Source: JABWBR01 sp036741235 (GTDB lineage: Bacteria > Bacteroidota > Bacteroidia > Chitinophagales > Saprospiraceae). From it: 41,576 nt of DNA. Shown here piece by piece: positions 9,173 through 17,373 of this stretch. Position 1 is the first letter of the stretch, and each line of letters opens with the position of its first letter. The stretch covers positions 1 to 41,576 of the forward strand of contig DAINSQ010000021.1 of the NCBI GenBank assembly GCA_036741235.1, read 5' to 3'. Position numbers and translations under genes: made by a program. Below the pieces are notes generated by a model. The model saw only the letters and a list, made by a program, of their open reading frames with translations. It searched no databases and was not told the DNA's origin.

Positions 9173-9210
9173 ACCACAGCGTTAAACGGAGTAAAACGGC
9201 GTTTTTTTGT
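9173..9210. repeat. Half copy of the ACCACAGCG/ACGGAGT dispersed repeat
   Basis: The 20-mer ACCACAGCGTTAAACGGAGT lies at 9173-9192 and matches the arms of the hairpin at 35210-35288 with one change. It is followed by AAAACGGCG and a T-run. It lies in the 228-bp gap between the VOC gene and the membrane-protein gene to its right; nothing else is visible there. Confidence 0.6.
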
Positions 9211-9325
9211 AATGCGGAATAAGGCGATTAGTTTCTAATTCAATAGCGACAAATTCGAAAATTTCGAAGGCATCGCAACCTCGAGCCACCCCCTGCATAT
9301 AAAACTTCAAAATCCCGCGTAATCC

Positions 9326-10204
9326 TCACCAATCCTCCACCTCTCCCCCATCCTCCATTTCCTCCAGCAAAAACCGGCCTATAAACACCCTGACTCGTTT
9401 CAACAGCATATCGTAATCGCGGATGGCGCAGCCATAGAGATCAAAAACGCGTTTTTCGAAGCCGTGGTCTTCATCCATCACAATGACGAGTTGCCGGGTT
9501 TCCTTGACGACGACAATCCGGTCCATGTCGTCCCAGGGGATGAACAGCGGCTGGGGGAATCGGAGGTATACGCCTTCGTTGCTCAGTACCAGCCCGGGCT
9601 CAGTGTCAAAAACGTGGCGAATGTACCGGTAGCTTTTGTTGAACATGGCGGCCAACGCCAGCAGGAGTATGCCCAGGACGGTATTGCCGCTGATGAGTAA
9701 GCCGATGGCCACAATAATTGCAATTAAAATGCCCAGCAATTCCGCCAGGATGTCTCTTTTATTGACCCCATAGGCGTAATAATCCGGCGTCTGTAAATCC
9801 AGTTTGACGGCCTCGATCTCTTCCAACTCGGCAATTCGCTCGTAGATGCCGGTGATGTGCCGGTGTTCGGCTTCGCTGCGCCATTCGGTTTGCTCGAATA
9901 CGCTGTCGTCATCCCAGATGAGCCGGGTTTTTATGGCCAGCGCTTTGAGCCGCGGCCAGTTGTCTTCGTGAGATCGCGTGAAGGCCCATATACGCCATTT
10001 GGTGACCAGGATACTCCAGAGCAGCCAGGCGGTGGCAAATCCGCCGATAATGGAGAAGATGACGATGACGATTTTCAGGGTTTTGTGTATGTCTAATAGC
10101 GCCGCCAATAGGGGTATACCGAATAAAGATATGAGTACCGGCAGGTTGACCCACAGGTGGCCGATGGCTATCAGGCGGTATATTTGGAGGTCGCTTTTAT
10201 TCAT
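9326..10204 (-). CDS. Membrane protein of unknown function with C-terminal PH-like region
   Basis: A 292-aa protein I do not recognise. Two hydrophobic segments near the N-terminus (about 18-37 and 43-67) are followed by a charged, helix-rich cytosolic section (about 70-155), then a hydrophobic pair (about 156-190) and a C-terminal soluble part. The tail begins with GVYLRFPQPLFIPWDDMDRIVVV, a strand-turn-strand pattern with a central Trp reminiscent of bacterial PH or YcxB-like domains; this is a pattern-based guess. It follows the M1-like gene by 17 bp, so the two are probably co-transcribed. Function unknown. Confidence 0.7.
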   Translation of the reverse strand: MNKSDLQIYRLIAIGHLWVNLPVLISLFGIPLLAALLDIHKTLKIVIVIFSIIGGFATAWLLWSILVTKWRIWAFTRSHEDNWPRLKALAIKTRLIWDDDSVFEQTEWRSEAEHRHITGIYERIAELEEIEAVKLDLQTPDYYAYGVNKRDILAELLGILIAIIVAIGLLISGNTVLGILLLALAAMFNKSYRYIRHVFDTEPGLVLSNEGVYLRFPQPLFIPWDDMDRIVVVKETRQLVIVMDEDHGFEKRVFDLYGCAIRDYDMLLKRVRVFIGRFLLEEMEDGGEVEDW

Positions 10205-10221
10205 TATTTTCGGGACCGCCG

Positions 10222-11628
10222 TTATTTGTTTTGTAAATCATTTTTTATTTGCAAAAGGCAATTAGCCGAATGGATATATTCCCGCTCAAAAGACGCCCAT
10301 TCTTCCACCGTTATACCCGATTGCAGAGCCGCTTGTTTCAAATAGTTATAGTCCAAATCCATTTGACGCGTATTTATTAGTAAATATTGCAGCAAAGAAG
10401 CCATTTTGTCTTTGCCGACGGTATGCTCCAATCCGAGTAATAACATCGGATAATAAAAATACAAATAACCGGCATTGACTTGTTCGTCCAACGGAACGTA
10501 TGTCCTGCCCATGGCTTTTTCAGTGAGGTATCGCTTATTGATGAAGGCGCGGTAGCGCTCGGCGCCGAATTGGTGTTCGATGGCTTTCAGGCAAAGATAT
10601 TCAGCGAAGCTTTCGCTGTAAAAACCCCAATAAGCGTTGGTCGATTTGAGTTGCAACCCGAAATATTCGTGGGCCATTTCGTGGCTGATAACTCTATACT
10701 GCTCGAGCGCATTGTTGTCGGGCCGCAGAAAATCGGTTTGGCCCGACAATTGGCTGAGGTCCATTACAATACACGGCAAAACGGCAAATGCCCAGTTGTC
10801 GAATTGCATTTTTTCGCGCAGCGAAAATATTTGCGCCAGGACAAACGGTTTTTCGGCGGGTTGTACGTCCAGCCAACCGGCATAAAAGGTATTGATTCGA
10901 TCCAGCGTTTGCCCCAATGCGATCTGATCTCCCCGGCTTAAGGTCGTATTCAGAAAAAAGACGTTGCCCTGTTGATGGATTTGGTAATTGCCGGCGTACA
11001 ACAGCAGGTCATTGGGGGTTTCGGAGACAAAACGCCCATTTTTCGTTTGCCGGGGCAAAGCGCCGCTGAGATAAATGCTGTTACAATGGCGGCAGCGCAC
11101 GCGGATATCGAACGCATAGGCCGTCACAATTTGGTTATTCTCGCGGTCTACCAATACCGGATACCACAGCGACTGGTGGGTGGCCCTGATCACGTCGTTT
11201 TTGACGGCGATTTCGCCCATGCCGTCTCTGGCAGGTACAAACTCGCGCAGCCCGTAAACCGGGAATGCGCCGGTATAAGCGATAGCGAGCGTCGACTGCC
11301 CGTCAAGGCTGTCCACATTGGGCACGATGCCGATGCCTTCAGCCAGGTAGACCGTACGCCCCGGCAGCCCCCAGTCGACATTATAGCTGATCAAGCGGCC
11401 GTTGTGTTGCAGGGATTTGACGTTCATCCCCCTGTGCAGCGCGATGGCCAGGTCGCCCATGGGGGGCAACTGCGAAATGGTCCACTCGCAACTGATCTGC
11501 CCGCTCTGTAAATCCAGTTCTACTCGCCCGTTCAGTTGGGGCGCCTGAGCGCAAAGCGATAAGGCAAACACGGTGCAAAACAGACAGCCGGCAGCTGTTC
11601 GGGTTTGATTATTGGCGAATTGGTACAT
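10222..11628 (-). CDS. Exported M1-like (gluzincin) metallopeptidase homologue
   Basis: A 468-aa exported protein. The N-terminal hydrophobic segment at about 12-27 ends in CAQ, consistent with a signal peptide. The central domain has HEMAH (H316, E317, H320) and a Glu 19 residues later (E339 in YSESFAEY), the zinc signature HExxH-x18-E of M1 aminopeptidases. A Tyr-rich C-terminal helical part follows. The GxMEN exopeptidase motif normally just upstream of HExxH is not visible; its place is taken by DNWAFAVLPCIVM (about 277-289). It may therefore act as an endopeptidase or on atypical substrates. It lies 17 bp upstream of the unknown membrane-protein gene. Zinc-protease family confidence is high; activity is inferred. 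Confidence 0.8.
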   Translation of the reverse strand: MYQFANNQTRTAAGCLFCTVFALSLCAQAPQLNGRVELDLQSGQISCEWTISQLPPMGDLAIALHRGMNVKSLQHNGRLISYNVDWGLPGRTVYLAEGIGIVPNVDSLDGQSTLAIAYTGAFPVYGLREFVPARDGMGEIAVKNDVIRATHQSLWYPVLVDRENNQIVTAYAFDIRVRCRHCNSIYLSGALPRQTKNGRFVSETPNDLLLYAGNYQIHQQGNVFFLNTTLSRGDQIALGQTLDRINTFYAGWLDVQPAEKPFVLAQIFSLREKMQFDNWAFAVLPCIVMDLSQLSGQTDFLRPDNNALEQYRVISHEMAHEYFGLQLKSTNAYWGFYSESFAEYLCLKAIEHQFGAERYRAFINKRYLTEKAMGRTYVPLDEQVNAGYLYFYYPMLLLGLEHTVGKDKMASLLQYLLINTRQMDLDYNYLKQAALQSGITVEEWASFEREYIHSANCLLQIKNDLQNK

Positions 11629-12002
11629 AAACCTTGAGATTTGCTATAGGTTTGGGCGCTTCCAAGATACACCGATGACCTCTTTTTTGCTATATCAAAT
11701 TTTTAAACAAGCTCTAAACTGGACTTTAGGGACATGTGTATTCATAAATTGCTTCCTGCCAAAGATAGCAAGGCTCTACATACGCAACAAATTTTACATT
11801 TTACCGGTCATTTCGCTAAGAACAACAAGGTTCGCCGAAAACAAGGATTGTTGCCAATAATTGCCATTTGAAGTCATCATATAGCAAAGCCCGAAGGGCT
11901 GACATGATCATAGAAATACAAAAAAAACAACCTCCTAAACCCCGAAGGGGTGACATATACCTTATCTTTTCTTTACGCGAAACGACCGTTTAACTTTTCA
12001 GG
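11629..12002. other. 374-bp intergenic region with two CCCGAAGGG-type repeats
   Basis: No convincing gene. The only long frame (11612-11860, plus strand) overlaps the start of the M1-like gene and has no family features. At 11879-11917 and 11931-11959 are two related units with a short GC palindrome (GCCCGAAGGGC; CCCCGAAGGGG) followed by TGACAT. They look like members of a small dispersed repeat family. Confidence 0.6.
11879..11959. repeat. Two tandem-like units of a CCCGAAGGG-TGACAT repeat
   Basis: Unit 1 contains AGCCCGAAGGGCTGACATGA and unit 2 contains ACCCCGAAGGGGTGACATAT. Each has a 4-bp GC stem around GAA followed by TGACAT. The flanking words (ATAGCAAA, ATAGAAA) are AT-rich. Such short units commonly occur in multiple copies in Bacteroidota genomes; only these two are in the window. 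Confidence 0.55.
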
Positions 12003-13544
12003 CTAGAAGCGATTTAATACTATTCGGTGGATATATTCAACATTGTTGTCAACAGTTTGAACTACATTATAAATACCATTTGCTAATTGGGTGAGGTTTA
12101 TGGTGCTTTGTGGCGCATATAGATGCTGTTCAAATACCTTTTTGCCGTACATATCAAAAACAAATACTTGTCTGGTTGGCCCAAAGTCACAGGGTTCGCA
12201 GGTTAAGTTCAATATTCCGGCGCTTGGGTTTGGAAAGGCGCCATATTTTACTTTAGTTTGATCGGCTTCCCGGGTATCTGTAATAGAAGTAGAATCTCCC
12301 GTTATAACGATATAATCCTGACAATTGCCATTCCAGCATCCATTTTCGTCAAGCGTCAGCAGCCAAACATCCGGATCGTTCAAAAAGGGCGTCCCGGAAG
12401 CGTTGATTTTATCGATATCTCCAACCAGTACAAATCCCGTTTCTGTTTCTAATCCGTGCCACAATCGCCCACCATAAGTATCGCGTACATCTGCGATATT
12501 TCTTTGCCAAAGCAAATTTCCCTGCGTATCCATTAAAAAACTCCAACCATCGGCCCAACGCTCGGGATAGATGCCACTTACCCCCCAATAATCTGTAGCT
12601 CCGATACCCAACATTTTATCGCCGGATACTTTCACTGTACTCGTATGTTGTTTGGCTGATCGATGGGCGAAAACGTATTCCCATTCCATATTGGCCAGCG
12701 AATCCAGCTTATAGATTGCGGTAGGGTAAGGAAACGCATCAGCCTGAGAAAAAAACAAGTCCTTGTGCCAGGCAAGCATAAATCCTTTATCTTCCGTTTC
12801 GAAAATATTTACAATCGTATACGGCTCAGCGGCCGGCAATATTTTTTTTGAAAAAATTTCTTCAAAATTGGCGCTAAACTTTTTTATTACGACAGACACA
12901 TCCAAAAAACTTCCTTCACCATAAGCCAAAACATAACCTCCATTCTGCATTTTATTCAGCTGCATAAATCGTTTGTTGAAAGCGCTATCTCCTATCCGAT
13001 AGGAATGGAGCGTATTTAAATGCAAATCGAGGACTTCAAGGAATACTAGATGGCCGTTGTTGGCCACTTCGCCGTACAATAGCAGTTTGTTGTCATCAAT
13101 AATCATACCCCTGGGGAACAACTCTGTTGTATAAGGTATCGCCACATCCTGTTGGTTAAGCCAATTGCCATCCAGATCAAAAGACATAACCCTGATTTCT
13201 TTATGGTCGGTTTTCCATATTTCAGCCGCGACGAAGGCGGTATCACCTTTAAGCGCCAATGTTAATCCCTGCATAAAAAGATTTGTATCTGGGCTGCCGT
13301 CGACAAGCAGGTTCCATATGGTATTGCCTTGCATATCAACCCGCAACAAGCCCAGGCAATAATCATAGGTCTGGCTATGGCAAAAGCTGGCGCCCGCGAT
13401 CAAAAAGCCGTCATCGAGAATTGCCATTTGAATACCGACATCAGCGCGCATATCGGGCGTCACCGGAATCGCCACAGAAAACTCCTGCCCATTGGATAAA
13501 GTGGAGGCGTAAATGATCAATATTATTGCAAGTAGCTTTTTCAT
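12003..13544 (-). CDS. T9SS type A cargo protein, probable beta-propeller
   Basis: A 513-aa secreted protein. A signal peptide lies at about 1-19 (ends SNGQ). The body (about 20-420) has irregular repeats of the type 'L-x-x-DxxGNxxW', for example DMQGNTIWNL, DLDGNWLNQQ and DTQGNLLWQR, as in secreted beta-propellers that report quantities along a chain of short strands. The last about 80 residues form a T9SS sorting domain beginning at FPNPSAG and containing VFDMYGKKVFEQHL and LANGIYNVV. No catalytic motif is visible. It lies 53 bp downstream of the protease/beta-helix gene, with a hairpin between them. It may be a surface adhesion or binding protein; this is inference. Confidence 0.82.
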   Translation of the reverse strand: MKKLLAIILIIYASTLSNGQEFSVAIPVTPDMRADVGIQMAILDDGFLIAGASFCHSQTYDYCLGLLRVDMQGNTIWNLLVDGSPDTNLFMQGLTLALKGDTAFVAAEIWKTDHKEIRVMSFDLDGNWLNQQDVAIPYTTELFPRGMIIDDNKLLLYGEVANNGHLVFLEVLDLHLNTLHSYRIGDSAFNKRFMQLNKMQNGGYVLAYGEGSFLDVSVVIKKFSANFEEIFSKKILPAAEPYTIVNIFETEDKGFMLAWHKDLFFSQADAFPYPTAIYKLDSLANMEWEYVFAHRSAKQHTSTVKVSGDKMLGIGATDYWGVSGIYPERWADGWSFLMDTQGNLLWQRNIADVRDTYGGRLWHGLETETGFVLVGDIDKINASGTPFLNDPDVWLLTLDENGCWNGNCQDYIVITGDSTSITDTREADQTKVKYGAFPNPSAGILNLTCEPCDFGPTRQVFVFDMYGKKVFEQHLYAPQSTINLTQLANGIYNVVQTVDNNVEYIHRIVLNRF

Positions 13545-13557
13545 TGCTGTTGATTAA

Positions 13558-13591
13558 CCCTGGTGTGACGATATTACTCGCCACACCAGGG
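13558..13591. terminator. Intergenic hairpin between two T9SS cargo genes
   Basis: CCCTGGTGTG at 13558-13567 pairs perfectly with CACACCAGGG at 13582-13591 around a 14-nt loop. It sits between the stop at 13598 and the next minus-strand start at 13544. No long T-run follows on the minus strand, so it may be a weak terminator, an attenuator or an mRNA stabiliser. Confidence 0.55.
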
Positions 13592-13597
13592 ATTATG

Positions 13598-16528
13598 TTA
13601 TTTATTCACTACCAGGCGTTCTGCATGGATAATCTTATCGTTCTGATCAAGCCATTGAAGCAAATACATGCCACTATTCCAGTGCTGAGTAGAAATGGTA
13701 AAACGGTTTTCCCCTGCCGGTAGCGATACTTTGTGAATGATCTGTCCGACCACAGTAGTAATGCGCAAAGATTCGGCAGGCAGGTTTTCCATTTCAACAG
13801 TAAAATACTCTTTTGCCGGGTTTGGATAAACCCTTACTCCTGATTTTTCTTTAAGCGTCAGTGATGCTTGCTCCATCTGAATATCCTGGGCAATACCATC
13901 CGTTCCTCCTCCTTCAAGTCCATCCTGAAATTCCCTTCCGAAAAGTAAACCCAGAATAGCCCTTGCATATCCTTTTGTACCCATATCGCTTATGGCTACT
14001 GATTCAAGGAAAAGCGAATCACTTGGCAATAATCTGAATTCATTTCCTTTTTCGAGCCGGTCAATGTTGATGAGTTGAATGTTCTTAAAATTGCTCATCT
14101 CTGTAGAAATAACGGGCATGGTATTTAAAGTAATTTTTGCCGATGAATAATCGTTCCGATCCATCTGCAAGCCAAATTTCATGAGTTGCGCCATAACAGT
14201 ATTTTCCTGATTTAACAAGAAATAAGCGCTTTCGATAGCGTTACTACCGATATACGTAGCTATTAATCTGTGAAGCATGTAATCTTTAACTTCCAGCAAG
14301 TAATACAGTTGCTCTTCCGGCTGACCGCCATTAGACAAAATAGCGTTAATCTGGTTTTTTATGTTTACATAATCCACGTATGTTGGATTCTGTGGGGAGT
14401 TAATTTCACCGCTGCAATTACCCCCAAAAGCTTGCTGAGGGGTGTAATTTCCGGGAGTAACCGGTATTTTGCACAAGGCGTCACTGGTTCTATAATATCG
14501 AAAATGCAGTGTTTGGTTATCGGTCAGTATATCGGCAATCTGCACGGGATTTGTAAAGCAATTGCCAGCAGCATTGGAAAAACTACCCTGGTGTTGCCTG
14601 ACTTCCCCTTGCGGGCCTCCGTTGTAAACCTGGCGAAGCGTAAAATCCCATGTGGCTACAAAATTATTGCATAGAAACTGCATCTCCCTGTTTAGCCCCT
14701 GGGCGATGATGCCGGAGCCGGCAGATATTGCATTGTTGCGAATATAATTGTGTTGATTCCAACCCAATGCCCCCGTTTGAAAAGAAAAAATGCCCGCGTT
14801 AGTTTGATCAATAGAATTGTAAGCTATCGTATACCTCGAAGGCCCAATTAACCAAATAGCTGTATTGGATTGAAAAAATTCATTATTGATCACACTCAAG
14901 CCCGGGCCGTAATTCGAGGCATTGGACTCTATGTGAAACCAGTTGTCGAGAAAATAATTGGGATCGGATGTTAAGTCGCCTACTTCCAGAAATGCATTGT
15001 AGGGATACGTAGCCCTGGATGAAATACCTCGCCAATTATGCTGAAAATCATTGCCGTCTTTCACGATAGCTCCGGCATCATATACGAGAATTCCTTGTGC
15101 AGACATATTATAAAACCGGCAACGATTGAAGGTCACATTATCAGTATCCCAGATCGTAACGCCGGCATAGCCGATTCCATTACCGTCTATCGTGCAGTTA
15201 ATAAACCTGCTTTGGTTGGGCAAGTCGTATTTCATAAATTCAGCAACCCTTCTGTTAGAAGTAAAAGTAGCGTTTTCACAATGAATCATGCCTCCCCAAT
15301 AAGGACCGTTCCAGCCTTCATTAAACCGGGTTGTTGAGATGGCTGTTCTGGCCCATTCCACGTGGGCGTTATTATTGATAAGTACTACGCCGGCCTGGCC
15401 GGATGCAGGCATGGCAAACGCATTAGGCTGGGGCATATTGGAAACCCCCTCTACATTGATACCGCGCCAGTCTTCGGCGTTGGGGCAGCGGGTCAACGTT
15501 CCGCCGTTGACGTGCAGTTTAGCTCCTCTTTCAACGATTATACCCATATTTTTTGCAAACTGCACCGTTGAAGTAATGGTTAGTTGCGCGCCGGTCTGGA
15601 TGAATACGTTGCCGTTGAATTCCATGGGGGTATTGAAAGTCGTATTTTGAGATATATAAATATCCTGCCAAGGCGCACAACATGCTGAAGGCGGAGGTAC
15701 ATTGGCATCAATAAAGGAGGATAATTCTCTGATATTTGCATACATAGTAGGGAAAAAATCGCGTGGGCAGCCTCCCCAACTCGATGCGCCAACCAATACC
15801 CGCGTGCCATCGGTTTTGGTAATTACAGCCGGACCGCCACTGTCGCCCGGCCCCGCAGCAATACCTTGTTGGTAAAAAGCAATCATGCTGTTATCAAGTG
15901 GCGGCGACCACCACGGTGGGCAGTTATTGCCAGATGAAGTCATCAACGTGCCTGCATCCTGATTGCCGATAACAGGCAGACTCGCTCCCAACAGAACCCC
16001 ACTACAGCACCCACTTCCGGAATCTCCCCATCCCGTTATGAATGCGGTTGTTCCCGGGGCTATATCTGCCAAAGCAGTGTTCTGTGGCGTTGCATACGTA
16101 ATAGGTTGCACATTGTCATTAAATTCCAATGGCGTAGCGAGATGTAATAGTGCTACGTCGTTGTGAAGTGTGATGTAGTTCGGATGGACAATGATTTGAT
16201 CAACAGCAATTCGTTGCCCAAGATTGTTATTGGTTTGGTCGGTAGCACCGGCATGTACCACTACGCCCGAAGGGTTGCTGCTGACACAATGGGCTGCTGT
16301 TACTACCCACTCGCAATTGATGATGGAACCTCCACAAAAATGACTTCCGAATTGATTTTCCAAAGATACCTGATATGGGGCTTCGCTAATATCAACAGGT
16401 TGACCTCCATAAATGTTGGATTGTGCGTTCAGGTAGATGGGTAGTAATAAATGCAAAATCACGATAGATAAAAAAATGTGATTTCTCACTTTGCATTTTC
16501 GGCTAAGGTGTTGTGGTAATTGTTTCAT
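13598..16528 (-). CDS. Secreted trypsin-fold (S1) protease fused to a beta-helix and T9SS type A domain
   Basis: A 976-aa secreted protein. A hydrophobic signal segment (about 17-36) ends in NAQS, and the next residues IYGG (39-42) match the S1 activation site IVGG. The protease domain covers 39-280 with an intact triad: H80 (TAAHC), D124 (HNDVALLH) and S230 (GPGDSGGP). The S1-pocket position six residues before the serine is Ala (A224), not the Asp of trypsin, and the Cys normally four before the serine is Gly, so trypsin specificity is not expected. Residues about 295-690 form a right-handed parallel beta-helix-like repeat region (N-rich turns such as FNRCRFYNM and IRNNAIS). A helical stretch and a T9SS sorting domain (VYPNPAKEYFTVE onward) end the protein. 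Its substrate is unknown. Confidence 0.9.
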   Translation of the reverse strand: MKQLPQHLSRKCKVRNHIFLSIVILHLLLPIYLNAQSNIYGGQPVDISEAPYQVSLENQFGSHFCGGSIINCEWVVTAAHCVSSNPSGVVVHAGATDQTNNNLGQRIAVDQIIVHPNYITLHNDVALLHLATPLEFNDNVQPITYATPQNTALADIAPGTTAFITGWGDSGSGCCSGVLLGASLPVIGNQDAGTLMTSSGNNCPPWWSPPLDNSMIAFYQQGIAAGPGDSGGPAVITKTDGTRVLVGASSWGGCPRDFFPTMYANIRELSSFIDANVPPPSACCAPWQDIYISQNTTFNTPMEFNGNVFIQTGAQLTITSTVQFAKNMGIIVERGAKLHVNGGTLTRCPNAEDWRGINVEGVSNMPQPNAFAMPASGQAGVVLINNNAHVEWARTAISTTRFNEGWNGPYWGGMIHCENATFTSNRRVAEFMKYDLPNQSRFINCTIDGNGIGYAGVTIWDTDNVTFNRCRFYNMSAQGILVYDAGAIVKDGNDFQHNWRGISSRATYPYNAFLEVGDLTSDPNYFLDNWFHIESNASNYGPGLSVINNEFFQSNTAIWLIGPSRYTIAYNSIDQTNAGIFSFQTGALGWNQHNYIRNNAISAGSGIIAQGLNREMQFLCNNFVATWDFTLRQVYNGGPQGEVRQHQGSFSNAAGNCFTNPVQIADILTDNQTLHFRYYRTSDALCKIPVTPGNYTPQQAFGGNCSGEINSPQNPTYVDYVNIKNQINAILSNGGQPEEQLYYLLEVKDYMLHRLIATYIGSNAIESAYFLLNQENTVMAQLMKFGLQMDRNDYSSAKITLNTMPVISTEMSNFKNIQLINIDRLEKGNEFRLLPSDSLFLESVAISDMGTKGYARAILGLLFGREFQDGLEGGGTDGIAQDIQMEQASLTLKEKSGVRVYPNPAKEYFTVEMENLPAESLRITTVVGQIIHKVSLPAGENRFTISTQHWNSGMYLLQWLDQNDKIIHAERLVVNK

Positions 16529-17373
16529 ACTTGAAATAATTTAATTGGTTATTAAAGTTGGATTTAAATGCATTGTATACCTCTCCCATAGGTCTGCTAT
16601 AGGCAAAACTTCGCCATCACGCCAAAAATGGAAAAGCATATTTCCAGGCGTTATTACATGATTTTTTTTGTTTACAGTGCTTATTTGAAAAAAAAGGACA
16701 TGTCAAATCTGTGATTGCATAGCATTGTACGCAATCAAATTTGCATTTTTTGCCGGGTAAAAAATGTAATCATGTTCAGAAAGATACGATACTGGTCAAT
16801 AAAGTCAATGATAACAGGAAAGGTAGATCGGACGGACCATCACCTGAAAACGCATTCAATTTTACGGTAACTTTAACGAATCCCTATACTGGTAAGTTTA
16901 TTTCTTCTTCCAACTGAACAAAACAAATATAGATAATTTATTTACAACTGCAAATACATTAGAAAAAATATTGAAAAAAGTAAATAGCACGTTGTCTGCA
17001 TTTTCTGGTCGACTATTTTTTTTGGAATGCCGGGGCGACCGTCATGAGGTAAATTACGGCGATTCACTTGACGACTAGGTCTTTTACCTTCTCTTTTTTG
17101 AATTTCGTGCTGAAGTGCCGATTGCTCTTACTTTGAATTTGAGACTTATTGTCTGCTTTTTTACCTCAGGTCAACCTATTTTAGACAATGACAATCCTGG
17201 TTTACCGCTGCAAAATAATAATTTAACACTATAGGCTGTAATATCCCCGCCACCACCAGTATTCATGAATACAGTGCGTGACCAGACTTCGCGGCGTCCC
17301 CTTCCTCCTCTGACTGATTATCACTGTAACAGTTTGGTAATTCATTTTTTTCTCGAATCAAAAAAGTCATGCC
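16529..17373. other. 845-bp AT-rich gene-free region between divergent genes
   Basis: No open frame with family features was found on either strand. The segment is clearly more AT-rich than the genes on both sides, with several A/T runs. It separates the divergent protease/beta-helix gene (minus) and the 761-aa gene (plus). The only structured element seen is the 14-bp palindrome at 17259-17272. It could hold long regulatory regions, an untranslated leader, or decayed DNA from an insertion. Confidence 0.6.
17259..17272. promoter_or_regulatory. 14-bp perfect palindrome upstream of the three-gene unit
   Basis: GTATTCATGAATAC is a perfect palindrome about 100 bp upstream of the 17374 start, in otherwise unstructured DNA. 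It has the size of a dimeric repressor site. No regulator is identified and there is only one copy, so this is a weak call. Confidence 0.3.

Noticed and set aside
11612..11860. 82-codon plus-strand frame in the gap before 12003
   Set aside because: It overlaps the start of the M1-like gene antisense, and no conserved features are visible.
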